From: Rhizobium sp. RU33A
GTDB taxonomy: Bacteria > Pseudomonadota > Alphaproteobacteria > Rhizobiales > Rhizobiaceae
Length of the DNA stretch: 64,000 bases
NCBI RefSeq assembly: GCF_900156055.1
Contig: NZ_FTMQ01000002.1
Coordinates: 1 to 64,000 of the forward strand
Direction of reading: 5' to 3'
Shown one piece after another: positions 37,968 to 46,567 of this stretch. Below the pieces are notes generated by a model. That model ran no database searches. It had not been told where the DNA came from and was given only the letters and a program-made list of their open reading frames with translations. Each line of letters opens with the position of its first letter. The first letter of the stretch is position 1. Made by a program: the position numbers and the translations under genes.

Positions 37968-38771
37968 ATGGTTGAGGATCCGAAGCGATCGGCGGAGTTC
38001 GTTGAAGCGCTGGCAAAGGGGATCGCCGTCATCGAATGTTTCGATGCAGCGCATCCCGACATGACCCTGAGCGAGATCGCGCGGCGCGTCGGTCTTTCAC
38101 CGGCTGCTGCCCGCCGAAGTCTGATCACGCTGTCGGCGCTCGGTTACGTCGGCTCGGTCGGAAAGCGGTTTTTCCTGAAGCCAAAGGTTATGACGCTCGG
38201 CTCCGGCTTCTACTTTGCCGCCCGCATCGATGAGATCCTGTTGCCGGAACTTAGGCAGATCGTCGAAACCCATGGTGACGCGGCCTCCATCGCCATGCTC
38301 GATGGGCACGACGTCATCTATATCGCGCACCATTCCACCCAGCGCGCGAGAAGGGCGACGGCCGTGGTCGGCGCGCGCTATCCCGCTCACGCAACCTCGC
38401 TGGGGCGCGTTTTGTTGGCGGGCCTGCCGAAGACCGAGCGCGAGCGCTACTTCGCGAGGGTGGAGCCGAAGGCGCTCACTTCACGCACCGTCACTGACAA
38501 GAATGCCCTGCGTGCGCTGATCGACGAAGCCGGGGAGCGCGGATATGCGACGACTGTCGATCAGCTCGACTACGGTATCACGGCTCTCGCGGTGCCGATC
38601 CGCAATGCAGAAGGCAGGGTCACGGCAGCGGTCAATTCCTCCGGCTATTCGGGGCTTGTCAGCCCGGAACAGATGGTGACGGATCGGCTGGGTGATCTTC
38701 GGGTTGCTGCCGGCCGGATCAGCGCGGCTGCGGCCCGAACGCCAGCGCTATCGGCAGCACTGAACGGATAA
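37968..38771 (+). CDS. IclR-family regulator (PcaR/PobR-like)
   Basis: A 267-residue regulator with an N-terminal winged helix (FVEALAKGIAVIECF; TLSEIARRVGLSPAAARRSLITLSALGYV) and a C-terminal effector domain (HSTQRARRATAVVGARYPAHATSLGRVLLAG), a signature of the beta-ketoadipate-pathway subgroup. ATG 37968 follows an AGGGTGG site; TTG 37950 is an alternative. It starts 21 bp after the dioxygenase and is likely cotranscribed. It probably acts at the two TTTCG-N5-CGAAA palindromes that flank this group. Confidence 0.88.
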   Translation: MVEDPKRSAEFVEALAKGIAVIECFDAAHPDMTLSEIARRVGLSPAAARRSLITLSALGYVGSVGKRFFLKPKVMTLGSGFYFAARIDEILLPELRQIVETHGDAASIAMLDGHDVIYIAHHSTQRARRATAVVGARYPAHATSLGRVLLAGLPKTERERYFARVEPKALTSRTVTDKNALRALIDEAGERGYATTVDQLDYGITALAVPIRNAEGRVTAAVNSSGYSGLVSPEQMVTDRLGDLRVAAGRISAAAARTPALSAALNG

Positions 38772-38826
38772 GGGAGCCGAAGGGCCTGCGCAGACTTTGC
38801 GCGCCCCAATTAAGACGCGAACTAAA

Positions 38827-38841
38827 TTTCGTATTGCGAAA
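38827..38841. promoter_or_regulatory. putative IclR-type operator, copy 2
   Basis: TTTCGTATTGCGAAA is a 5-5-5 inverted repeat, 15 bp before the amidohydrolase ATG at 38856 and only a few bases before its GGGAGG ribosome binding site. It has the same core and spacing as the copy at 36989-37005. Being this close to the start, it would suit a repressor or an overlapping promoter. Confidence 0.6.
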
Positions 38842-38855
38842 AATGGGAGGTGGGC

Positions 38856-40313
38856 ATGTGTAAATTCTGCGACGTAAGACTGAGATCCCCTGCAGATTCC
38901 GGCGGTGGATCCGTTCCGCAGCTTGGTCGCTCCAGCGCGACGCAGCCGCTGCCGGCTGGGCTGGGCCAGCCCGCTCGCAAGACCTTGATCAAGGGCGGCG
39001 CCGTCCTGTCCATGGATCCGTCCGTCGGCAATTACACCATCGGCGATGTGTTGATCGAGGGGGAGAAGATCCTCGCCGTCGGCCCCCACCTGGACTCTGC
39101 GGATGCGGCGGTCATCGATGCCAGCGGCATGATCGTCATGCCGGGTTTCATCGACACCCATCACCATCAGTTCGAGACCGCTCTGCGCAGTCTCTTGTCC
39201 GATGCCATTCTGGTGAATGACGGGCGTCCGGAAAGCACCGCCAATTATTATGAGTGGATGCTGCAGAAGTTTTCGGTCCTCTATCGCCCGGAGGATGTCT
39301 ACATCTCCGAACTCTTCGGCGGCATTTCCCAGATCGATGCCGGTGTGACGACCGTGATGGACGTGAGCCAGATCCATCACTCGCCGGAGCATTCGGATTC
39401 CGCGATAGCTGCCCTCAGGGATGCCGGCCGCCGCGCCGTCTTCGGCTATTTCGAAGGCTGGGGCGATCTTGCCAAGTATCCGGGCGACGCTCGCCGGATC
39501 AGGGCCGAACATTTCTCCAGCGATGATCAATTGCTGACAATGGTGATGGGCGGGGAGATCTACCTGCCTTTCCATGAAGAGGCGTGGGCGACGGGTCGCG
39601 AGCTCGGTCTGCCGATCGCGCTCCATGTTGTCGGAACCTTCGGCATGCAGCCGACCTTCGACGGCCTGGCCATGGCCGGCAAGTTCGGCCCGGACAATAT
39701 CTTCATCCATATGACCGGCATGAGCGACATGGCCTGGCAGCGGGCAGCAGATGCTGGCGCGCATATTTCGCTCTCCGTGCCGATCGAGATGCAGATGCGT
39801 CACGGTGAACCGCCGCTTCAGAAAGCACTCGACCTCGGTCTGCAGCCATCGCTTTCCACCGACGTCGAATGCACGATGACCGCAGACATGTTCACGCAGA
39901 TGCGCTCGACGATCACCCTCCAGCGGATGATCGCCAACGAGAAGGCGCTGCGCGGCGACGACTATCCCAAGCTGCTCTCGGCCATGGACGTGATCCGGTT
40001 CGCGACCATCGAAGGCGCGCGGGGCCTGAAGCTGGAGCACAAGACGGGAAGCCTCACGCCCGGCAAGGATGCCGATATCATTCTGCTCGATGCAACCGCG
40101 CTCAATGTGGCGCCCTTGAACCATGTGCCGGGTGCCGTAGTCACGCTGATGGAGCGCAGCAATGTCTCGACGGTTTTCTGTGCGGGGCAGGTCAAGAAGT
40201 GGCAGGGAAGCCTGATCGGCCACGATATCGCGAAGCTGCGGCGGGAGCTGGAGGCGAGCCGCGACTATCTGTTCGAGAAGGCGGGCGTGGAGCAGGATCT
40301 GTTTCGCCAGTAG
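38856..40313 (+). CDS. amidohydrolase (AtzA/TrzN/deaminase-like), substrate unknown
   Basis: A 485-residue metal-dependent amidohydrolase. The metal site is visible: HxH in DTHHHQFE, a His in IALHVVG, a His in IFIHMTG and the Asp in SLSTDVECTMT. The C-terminal PGKDADIILLD strand is typical of the AtzA/TrzN/cytosine-deaminase group, which remove amino, chloro or similar groups from ring or imino carbons. ATG 38856 follows GGGAGG at 38845-38850; GTG 38850 lies inside that site. The first about 45 residues are an unusual extension with a CKFC pair and a Gly/Ser/Pro-rich stretch. The shared palindrome and IclR neighbour place it in the dioxygenase branch. Its substrate is unknown. Confidence 0.75.
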   Translation: MCKFCDVRLRSPADSGGGSVPQLGRSSATQPLPAGLGQPARKTLIKGGAVLSMDPSVGNYTIGDVLIEGEKILAVGPHLDSADAAVIDASGMIVMPGFIDTHHHQFETALRSLLSDAILVNDGRPESTANYYEWMLQKFSVLYRPEDVYISELFGGISQIDAGVTTVMDVSQIHHSPEHSDSAIAALRDAGRRAVFGYFEGWGDLAKYPGDARRIRAEHFSSDDQLLTMVMGGEIYLPFHEEAWATGRELGLPIALHVVGTFGMQPTFDGLAMAGKFGPDNIFIHMTGMSDMAWQRAADAGAHISLSVPIEMQMRHGEPPLQKALDLGLQPSLSTDVECTMTADMFTQMRSTITLQRMIANEKALRGDDYPKLLSAMDVIRFATIEGARGLKLEHKTGSLTPGKDADIILLDATALNVAPLNHVPGAVVTLMERSNVSTVFCAGQVKKWQGSLIGHDIAKLRRELEASRDYLFEKAGVEQDLFRQ

Positions 40314-40335
40314 CGCGAAATCTGGCGCAAAAAGA

Positions 40336-40374
40336 AGCTGACGGGCGCATTCCATACGGATGGGCCCGCCAGCT
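40336..40374 (-). terminator. Rho-independent terminator of the large aromatic operon
   Basis: A long hairpin with arms AGCTG-CGGGC-CAT-CC on the left and GG-ATG-GCCCG-CAGCT on the right, and a few mismatches. Read on the minus strand it is followed by TTCTTTTT. It lies 64 bp after the stop of the hydroxyquinol dioxygenase, the last gene of the minus-strand operon 49825-40438. A second, weaker inverted repeat (GACCCG-N11-CGGGTC, 40393-40415) lies between the two. Confidence 0.75.
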
Positions 40375-40437
40375 GTGCGGAAAAGAAGATGCGACCCGGA
40401 GCTGAGCTGCGGGTCCAAGGGCTCGATTGAGCCGCAG

Positions 40438-41325
40438 TCAGGCTTGGTTCTTTTGCACCAGCACGAAGTCGTGCTTCACTTCCCAGAATTCCTCGCTGAA
40501 ACCGTATTCGGCGGCACGCTGCGTATCCCTGCGGCGCTCGAATTTCGCCAACAAGCTTTCCTTGACGCCGAAGACGGCATCCGAGTGGATGTATTGATCA
40601 TCCGGATCGAATATGTGGGTGACTAGCGTCTCGTAGCCCTCGGCCTTGATGATGTAGTGCAGATGGGCCGGGCGGTAGGGATGACGGCCGAGCTTGCCGA
40701 GCAGCTGGCCGACCGGTCCGTCGTCGGGGATCGGATAGAATTTCGGCTTTACCGCACGGAACCAGTAATGCCCGTCCGGCCCGGTGCGGAAGACACCGCG
40801 CAGGTTGAAATCGGGCTGGATGCCCTTCTGCTGCACATCGTAGAAGCCCTCGTCATTTGCCTGCCAGACATCGATCACGGCATTGGCAATCGGCTTGCCC
40901 TCGGTGTCGAGGATGCTGCCCTCGATCACCATGTCCTCGCCCTTCGAATCGAGGCAGATGTTCGCACCCATCGGCAGTTCCGGCGCGTCCGCCACATGGA
41001 AGGGGCCGAGCACCGTGCTTTCCGAGGCGCCCGAGGGTTTGCGGTTGTTGACCGCATCGACCAGCATCGAGACACCGAGCACGTCTGACAAGAGGATGTA
41101 TTCCTGCCGCCATTCGTTGCACATCTGGCCGGTGCGGGTGAGGAAGAGGATCGCCTCCATCCACTCGTCCTGGGTCGGCTCCAGTTCCTTGACCGCCTCA
41201 TGCAGCTTGCGGGTGATGACCTCCATGACCTGTCTCAGCCGCTCGTCCTTGGCATTGGCGTTGCGGCCGGTCACGACCTCCACAGAGGTCTCCTCAGTGA
41301 AGTAGCCCTTTTCATGCGCTTCCAT
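40438..41325 (-). CDS. hydroxyquinol 1,2-dioxygenase-like intradiol dioxygenase, copy 2
   Basis: A 295-residue intradiol dioxygenase. Fe(III) ligands are in DVWQANDEGFY (Tyr), KPKFYPIPDDGPVG (Tyr) and RPAHLHYIIKA (His, His). The segment GIQPDFNLRGVFRTGPDGHYWFRAVKP is that of hydroxyquinol 1,2-dioxygenases. It would convert benzene-1,2,4-triol to 3-hydroxy-cis,cis-muconate (maleylacetate). It is the last gene of the operon, 9 nt after the flavin monooxygenase that would supply its substrate. Confidence 0.88.
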   Translation of the reverse strand: MEAHEKGYFTEETSVEVVTGRNANAKDERLRQVMEVITRKLHEAVKELEPTQDEWMEAILFLTRTGQMCNEWRQEYILLSDVLGVSMLVDAVNNRKPSGASESTVLGPFHVADAPELPMGANICLDSKGEDMVIEGSILDTEGKPIANAVIDVWQANDEGFYDVQQKGIQPDFNLRGVFRTGPDGHYWFRAVKPKFYPIPDDGPVGQLLGKLGRHPYRPAHLHYIIKAEGYETLVTHIFDPDDQYIHSDAVFGVKESLLAKFERRRDTQRAAEYGFSEEFWEVKHDFVLVQKNQA

Positions 41326-41334
41326 GATTGCTCC

Positions 41335-43089
41335 TCACCGGTCCAGAATGGTTTTCAGGACGCGCCGCAGCTCGCCTTCGGGGTCTTTGACGGCTGCTCC
41401 CGCGCGCCAGGCGACGTGGTGGTCCGGGCGGACAAGAAGCACGCCGGAATCGCGGATTTCGCGGGCGCGAGCCCAATCGCCGGAAAAGTCCTGCCAGGTC
41501 TGGCGAGGACCGATCTTGTGGACCGTGATCGGGAGGCCGAATTCCTTGGACAGGGACTTTGCGGCCGCCACCCATCCATCGCCGCCGATACCGGTCAGAA
41601 CGGTGAAGACGCCATGGCCAGTCAGGTCGAGACTCGAGACCTTTTCGCCTTCCGGGCCGAACAGCCAGACATGCGGCAGGCGTGCGCCGGGCCAGCTTGT
41701 GGGCTGGTGATGCAGCTCGGCATCCTTCTCGAAGGCCGGTTCCGGCTGGTCATCGGTGACGATGGCGCCCGACTTGTAGCGCTGGTTCATCTCCACGCCA
41801 TGGGCGTCGAATTCATAGACCTTGTGGGCAATCGCTTGGCGGATCGCCTCTCGCTGCTTTTCAGCATCCGCCGTGTTGTCGCAGCGGGCGTCCATGTTTT
41901 CCTGCATCTTCACAGGGTCGACGGAGTCGAGCATGCCGAGCGCCTTGAAGATCGGACCGAATTCCTCAATCGACTTGTTGGCGCGCGTGACGATCTGCTT
42001 GGCGACCGGCGCGCGCTCGGCCTGATAGCTGTCTAGCAGGCCCATGCCGGCCTGGCCGCGGATGACGGCGGCGAGCTTCCAGGCGAGGTTGAAGGCATCC
42101 TGGATGGAGGTGTTGGAGCCAAGACCGTTCGACGGCGGATGGCGATGTGTGGCGTCGCCCATGCAGAAGACGCGGCCGTTCGACATTGATGTCGCGTACA
42201 TGTTGTTGACGGTCCAGGTGGAGACCGACTTGATCTTTGGCTGCAGGTCCTGAACGCCGACGAGATCGCGCACGACCTTGGTGGCGAAGGCATCGTCAAC
42301 TGCCGGTGCCGGCTGGTTGATGTCGTAGCCCCAGACGATCAGCCACTCGTTCCATGGGCGGACCATGCGGACGAGGCCCATGCCGATGCCGCCGACGTCG
42401 GCACCCGGCTGCAGCACCCAGTAGAGCACAGAGGGGCGGTGGGCGACGTAGCGCGAGAGATCGCACTCGAAGAGGATGTTCATCGAGCCGGCAACGCCCA
42501 TCTTGCCCTCGAAGGAGAGGCCTGCATGCTCGGCAACTTTGGAGTTGCCGCCGTCGGCGCCGACCAGGAACTTCGACCGGATAGTGATGTCCTTGCCCGT
42601 CAGCCTGTCGCGGCAGGTCGTGGTGACGCCGTCTGCATCCTGCACGTGGCTCACATATTCCGTCGACATGCGTGACTGCGCACCGCGCGAACAGGCGGTC
42701 TTGAAGAGCAGCGGCTCCATATAGGTCTGCGGCAGGTCGTTCATCCGGCCGGGCGAGGACAGGAGATGTTCGGCGCGCGAAAGCGGATGGTTACCCCAGC
42801 TCTGCATGCGGCCAATCTCTTCGCCGGCGACCGCAGTGCAGAACACATTCTGCCCCATCAGGTCCTGCTCGGTCGCGAACATATAGGCCTCGTCCTCCAC
42901 GTCGCGGCCGAGATCGCGCAGAACCTCCATCGTGCGCTGGTTGGTGATGTGCGCGCGCGGCGTGTTGGCGAGCCAGCGGTAGCGGTTGATGACCATGGGC
43001 TCGAGGCCGTAGCTTGCAAGCAATGCGGCCGTTGCCGAGCCGGCCGGCCCGGTGCCGATGATCAGGACGTCGGTTGTGATGTCAGCCAT
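41335..43089 (-). CDS. FAD-dependent phenol/resorcinol-type monooxygenase
   Basis: A 584-residue class A flavin monooxygenase. It has FAD motif IIGTGPAGSATAALLA, the DG motif VGADGGNSKVAEHAG, the GRVFCMGDATHRHPPSNGLGSN motif and a C-terminal thioredoxin-like domain, as in TfdB/phenol 2-monooxygenase relatives. Expected reaction: NAD(P)H-dependent ortho-hydroxylation of a phenol, resorcinol or chlorophenol to a (hydroxy)catechol. The adjacent hydroxyquinol dioxygenase and maleylacetate reductase favour resorcinol, 4-hydroxy- or 2,4-dihydroxy-substituted phenols. ATG 43089 has GGGAGG 5-6 nt upstream and overlaps the permease gene by 8 nt. Confidence 0.87.
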   Translation of the reverse strand: MADITTDVLIIGTGPAGSATAALLASYGLEPMVINRYRWLANTPRAHITNQRTMEVLRDLGRDVEDEAYMFATEQDLMGQNVFCTAVAGEEIGRMQSWGNHPLSRAEHLLSSPGRMNDLPQTYMEPLLFKTACSRGAQSRMSTEYVSHVQDADGVTTTCRDRLTGKDITIRSKFLVGADGGNSKVAEHAGLSFEGKMGVAGSMNILFECDLSRYVAHRPSVLYWVLQPGADVGGIGMGLVRMVRPWNEWLIVWGYDINQPAPAVDDAFATKVVRDLVGVQDLQPKIKSVSTWTVNNMYATSMSNGRVFCMGDATHRHPPSNGLGSNTSIQDAFNLAWKLAAVIRGQAGMGLLDSYQAERAPVAKQIVTRANKSIEEFGPIFKALGMLDSVDPVKMQENMDARCDNTADAEKQREAIRQAIAHKVYEFDAHGVEMNQRYKSGAIVTDDQPEPAFEKDAELHHQPTSWPGARLPHVWLFGPEGEKVSSLDLTGHGVFTVLTGIGGDGWVAAAKSLSKEFGLPITVHKIGPRQTWQDFSGDWARAREIRDSGVLLVRPDHHVAWRAGAAVKDPEGELRRVLKTILDR

Positions 43090-44197
43090 GTGGCCCTCCC
43101 TTTGTCGTTTGTTCAAGCGATCCACCCCTCAAGGTGCGGCGGACCGGAAAGAGTTCGATGCCGGTACGGTCGGTGATCAGGCCCCAGATCCCGCGCGGCG
43201 CAAAAAGCATGGTGACGATGGCGAGTGCGCCAAGCAGCAGCAGGTACCAGGACCCGTAGCTTGAGAGCGCATTCTGCATCAGGAAGAAGATGAGCACGCC
43301 GAGGATCGGGCCCTCGATGGTGCCGATACCGCCGATCACGACGATAAAGATCACATAGGCCGTCCAGTCGGTGAGCGAGAAGGCGGCGTCTGGTGAGATG
43401 CGGGCCTTCTGCAAATAGATGAGTGCTCCGACGACGCCGGTGATGAAGGCGGTGGAGAGGTAGATCACGAGCTTCAGCTTCTGGGCGTCCACCCCAAGTG
43501 CCCGGGCGGCCGTCTCGTTGTCGCGCACGGCGGCAAGGCCGAGCCCCTGCTTGGAGCGCAGCAGGCGGTAGACGAACCAGATGGTCAAAACGAGGACGAC
43601 CAGCGCCAGCCAGAAGGCAATGGCGTCAGCGGCAGCGGCGGTCCGCATGCCGAACCAATCTTCGAGGTACGAAACGCCGAACATTTCGCGCGTCGCGTCG
43701 CGCGGAAGTGAGGTGCCTGTGCCGCCGCCGAGCGCCTTCCACTGGGCAAAGACCAGGCGGCCGACCTCGGCAATGACCCAGGTGCCGATGGCGAAATAGG
43801 GGCCATAGAGGCGGAAGGCGAAGAAGGCTGTCGGGATTGAGACGAGGACGGCGAAGAGGCCGGCAAGCGGGATGGCCAGGATCGGATCGACACCGAGAAG
43901 GATGACGAAGCCGAAGAGGGCATAGGCGCCGCAGCCGACGAAAAGTTGCTGGCCGACGGAGATCAGCCCCGCATAACCCGCCAGCAGGTTCCAGCTCTGG
44001 GCGAGCGCCAGCATGGTGAGGATGAAGAACAGGTCCTGCACCACGCCGCGCGAGACGACGAAGGGGGCTGCCGCGAGCAGCAGCACGAAGAGGATGGCTG
44101 CGATTGAAAACAGCGTGGAGAGGCGAGTGCGGGTTTCGACCCGCCAGGATGGCGTCTGTCGCATGACGTTCGACAGGGTTTCTCTGTTGGCGTTCAT
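43082..44197 (-). CDS. Liv-type ABC permease (LivM)
   Basis: A 371-residue inner-membrane permease of the branched-chain amino-acid/HAAT class, with about ten helices and the conserved NLLAGYAGLISVGQQLFVG and GGIGTIEGPILGV segments. ATG 44197 has GAGGTGA just before it. It pairs with LivH, LivF, LivG and the binding protein from the same operon. Given that catabolic genes lie on both sides, its ligand is probably an aromatic acid or phenol rather than an amino acid (inference). Confidence 0.88.
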   Translation of the reverse strand: MNANRETLSNVMRQTPSWRVETRTRLSTLFSIAAILFVLLLAAAPFVVSRGVVQDLFFILTMLALAQSWNLLAGYAGLISVGQQLFVGCGAYALFGFVILLGVDPILAIPLAGLFAVLVSIPTAFFAFRLYGPYFAIGTWVIAEVGRLVFAQWKALGGGTGTSLPRDATREMFGVSYLEDWFGMRTAAAADAIAFWLALVVLVLTIWFVYRLLRSKQGLGLAAVRDNETAARALGVDAQKLKLVIYLSTAFITGVVGALIYLQKARISPDAAFSLTDWTAYVIFIVVIGGIGTIEGPILGVLIFFLMQNALSSYGSWYLLLLGALAIVTMLFAPRGIWGLITDRTGIELFPVRRTLRGGSLEQTTKGGPHG

Positions 44198-44204
44198 CGT
44201 CACC

Positions 44205-45068
44205 TCAATCGACAGCGCGGGGGAAGAGGCCCCGCGGACGGAACAGCAGGACGAGCAGGAAGGCGATATGGCCCGAGAGGATCTGCCATTCGGGATTTAT
44301 GGCGGCTCCCAGCGTTTGGGCGACGCCTAAGATAATGCCGCCGGCCAGCGTGCCCCAGAGCGAGCCGAGGCCGCCGATGATGACGGCTTCGAAGGCATAG
44401 ATCAGACGCGCAGGCCCGGCGGTCGGATCGAAATTGGCGCGGGTGCCGAGATAAAGCGCGGCGATCGTGACGATCACCATGGCAAGGCCTGTTGCGATGG
44501 CGAAGATCCGGTTCGGACGGATGCCCATCAGGCCGGCCGTCACCACATCGTCGGAGGTGGCGCGGAAGGCGCGGCCGAGGGCCGTCTTGTAGATCAGCTG
44601 GTTCAGGCCGACGATGACCAGGATCGCGGAGGCAAAGGTCAGGAGCGGCATCACGCCAGCATTGATGCCGCCGAGCGAAAGAGACGCCTGTTCCAGCGTG
44701 CCTGCCGGGATGCGCTGGCTGTCGGCGGTGAAGGCTTCGAGCAGTCCGTTCTGGATGACGATCGACAGGCCGAAGGTGACGAGCAGCGGCGGTAGTATGT
44801 CCTTGCCGAGCGTCCGGTTGAGCAGGTGATATTGCAAAAGGTAGCCGATCCCGAACATCAACGGGCCGGCGATCAGGGCGGCGACGAAGGGGTTGAGCCC
44901 AATCGTGGAGACCAGCAGTAGGATCAGAAAGGCTGAAAATACGATCAGGTCGCCATGGGCGAGATTGACCAGGCGCATGATGCCGAAGACGAGCGACAGG
45001 CCGGCGGCGAAGAGGGCATAGAGGCCGCCGAGCAGAATGCCCTGGAGAATGGTATCAAGCCAGTTCAT
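44205..45068 (-). CDS. Liv-type ABC permease (LivH)
   Basis: A 287-residue permease with about eight helices and the LivH landmarks LQGILLGGLYALFAAGLSLVFGIMRLVNLAHGD at the N-terminus and GGLGSLWGTLAGGIILG near the C-terminus. It forms the channel with LivM (7-nt gap) and overlaps LivF by 14 nt. Confidence 0.9.
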   Translation of the reverse strand: MNWLDTILQGILLGGLYALFAAGLSLVFGIMRLVNLAHGDLIVFSAFLILLLVSTIGLNPFVAALIAGPLMFGIGYLLQYHLLNRTLGKDILPPLLVTFGLSIVIQNGLLEAFTADSQRIPAGTLEQASLSLGGINAGVMPLLTFASAILVIVGLNQLIYKTALGRAFRATSDDVVTAGLMGIRPNRIFAIATGLAMVIVTIAALYLGTRANFDPTAGPARLIYAFEAVIIGGLGSLWGTLAGGIILGVAQTLGAAINPEWQILSGHIAFLLVLLFRPRGLFPRAVD

Positions 45069-45774
45069 GGGTTTCCGCTCCGAAATAGGCCGCGTGGATA
45101 TCGGCGCGGTCGAGCTCTGCCGGGCGCCCTTCGAGCGTGACCCGGCCTTCCATCATGCAATAGACGCGGTCTGCGACCTTCAGCGCCTGGGCGATGTCCT
45201 GCTCGACGATCACGATGGCCGCACCCGTTTCCCGGATGCGCGGGAAGGCGGCGTAGATGTCCTTGATGACGACGGGGGCGAGGCCGAGGCTGAGCTCGTC
45301 GCAGAGCAGCACTTCCGGATTGGACATCAGCGCCCGGCCGATTGCGACCATCTGCTGCTGGCCGCCAGAGAGTGCCGTCGAAGGATTGCGGCGCCGCTCC
45401 TTTAGGATCGGGAAAAGTTCGTAGATCGTTTCCAGCGACCAGGGACCGTCCACCTTTCGGCCATGGCGACCGACGAGAAGATTTTCCTCGACCGTGAGCG
45501 AGGGGAACAGTCGACGACCTTCGGGAACGAGCGCGATGCCGCGGGCCATGACATCGGGTGCGGCGAGCGCGCCGATCGGCTGGCCACGATGAAGGACGGC
45601 CGCTGGCTCATTGCGCAGCACGCCTGCTATCGAGCGCATCAGCGTCGACTTGCCGGCGCCGTTTGCGCCGATGACCGCGATCGTCTCGCCCGGATTGAGG
45701 ACGATGTTAACGCCGAACAGGGCCTGGAAATCGCCGTAGAAGGCGGTGAGGTTCTTCGTTTCGATGAGGCTCAT
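45055..45774 (-). CDS. Liv-type ABC ATPase (LivF)
   Basis: A 239-residue ATPase with Walker A GANGAGKST, signature LSGGQQQM, Walker B LLCDELSLGLAP and the LVPEGRRLFPSLTVEENL segment that marks LivF. ATG 45774 is used because GAGGT precedes it by 7 nt; GTG 45777 is possible. Coupled to LivG and LivH by short gaps or overlap. Confidence 0.9.
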   Translation of the reverse strand: MSLIETKNLTAFYGDFQALFGVNIVLNPGETIAVIGANGAGKSTLMRSIAGVLRNEPAAVLHRGQPIGALAAPDVMARGIALVPEGRRLFPSLTVEENLLVGRHGRKVDGPWSLETIYELFPILKERRRNPSTALSGGQQQMVAIGRALMSNPEVLLCDELSLGLAPVVIKDIYAAFPRIRETGAAIVIVEQDIAQALKVADRVYCMMEGRVTLEGRPAELDRADIHAAYFGAETHELA

Positions 45775-45777
45775 CAC

Positions 45778-46497
45778 TTAGACCTCCATGCCCAGATAGA
45801 TTTCGCGCACCTCGCGCGAATTCATGATGGTCTGCGGATCGCCGTGGCCGATCATCCGCCCGAAGTTGAGGACCAGGATGTTTTCCGCCACCGCGTTCAG
45901 CGCGTGCAGCACATGCTCGATCCAGATGATCGTCATGCCGCGCTGGTGGACGCGTTTGATCGTCGCGACCAATTGCCGGCACTCGCCTTCGGTCAGACCG
46001 CCGGCGATCTCGTCGAGCAGGAGAAGCTTGGGCCTGGTGGCGAGCGCCCGGGCCAGTTCCAGGCGCTTGCGCTCGAGCAGCGTCAGGCTGCCCGCCGGGC
46101 GGTTGGCCTTGGCGATGAGGCCGGTTTCGACGAGGATTTCGGCGCAGAAATCGGAGACCTCGGCTTCGCTGCTTTCGCTTCCGAAGGCGCCGGCGACTAG
46201 CAGGTTCTCGTATACGGTCAGCCGCTCGAAGGGCTGAGGGATCTGGAAGGTGCGGCCCATGCCTGCAAAGCAGCGCTGCATCGGCGGGACATTGGTCACG
46301 TCTCGACCATCGAAATGAACAGTACCTTTGGCGACGGAGAGGTTGCCGGTGATCAGGTTGAACAGCGTCGACTTGCCGGCGCCATTCGGTCCGATGACGC
46401 CAAGCGCCTCGCCTGCTTCGACGGAAAAGCCGATGTTTTCGGCGACCACGAGGGCCCCGAATGACATCGACACACCATTCAATTCCAGGATCGGCAT
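45778..46497 (-). CDS. Liv-type ABC ATPase (LivG)
   Basis: A 239-residue ATPase with Walker A GPNGAGKST, the GMGRTFQIPQPF Q-loop, signature LTLLERKRLELARAL and Walker B LLLDEIAGGLTEGE, all characteristic of LivG. ATG 46497 starts the conserved MPILELNGVSMSFG; the open frame continues upstream without a good start. It follows the binding-protein gene after a 70-bp spacer with a hairpin. Confidence 0.9.
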   Translation of the reverse strand: MPILELNGVSMSFGALVVAENIGFSVEAGEALGVIGPNGAGKSTLFNLITGNLSVAKGTVHFDGRDVTNVPPMQRCFAGMGRTFQIPQPFERLTVYENLLVAGAFGSESSEAEVSDFCAEILVETGLIAKANRPAGSLTLLERKRLELARALATRPKLLLLDEIAGGLTEGECRQLVATIKRVHQRGMTIIWIEHVLHALNAVAENILVLNFGRMIGHGDPQTIMNSREVREIYLGMEV

Positions 46498-46517
46498 GGA
46501 CACTCCTCCGTCAGGCT

Positions 46518-46548
46518 TACGGCACCCCGACAAGGACGGGACACCGTA
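46518..46548 (-). other. hairpin between binding-protein gene and livG-like gene
   Basis: TACGG (46518-46522) and CCCG (46526-46529) pair with CGGG (46537-46540) and CCGTA (46544-46548), giving a two-part stem with a small internal loop. There is no T-run. Hairpins after binding-protein genes often protect the 5' message and let the binding protein be made in excess over the membrane parts, which would suit this place. Confidence 0.4.
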
Positions 46549-46567
46549 GCCACATGCTTCACAGGGT

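Noticed and set aside
38748..40418. Minus-strand open frame of 556 codons opposite the amidohydrolase
   Set aside because: It is a GC-driven shadow; the plus-strand frame carries all amidohydrolase metal ligands and a good ribosome binding site.
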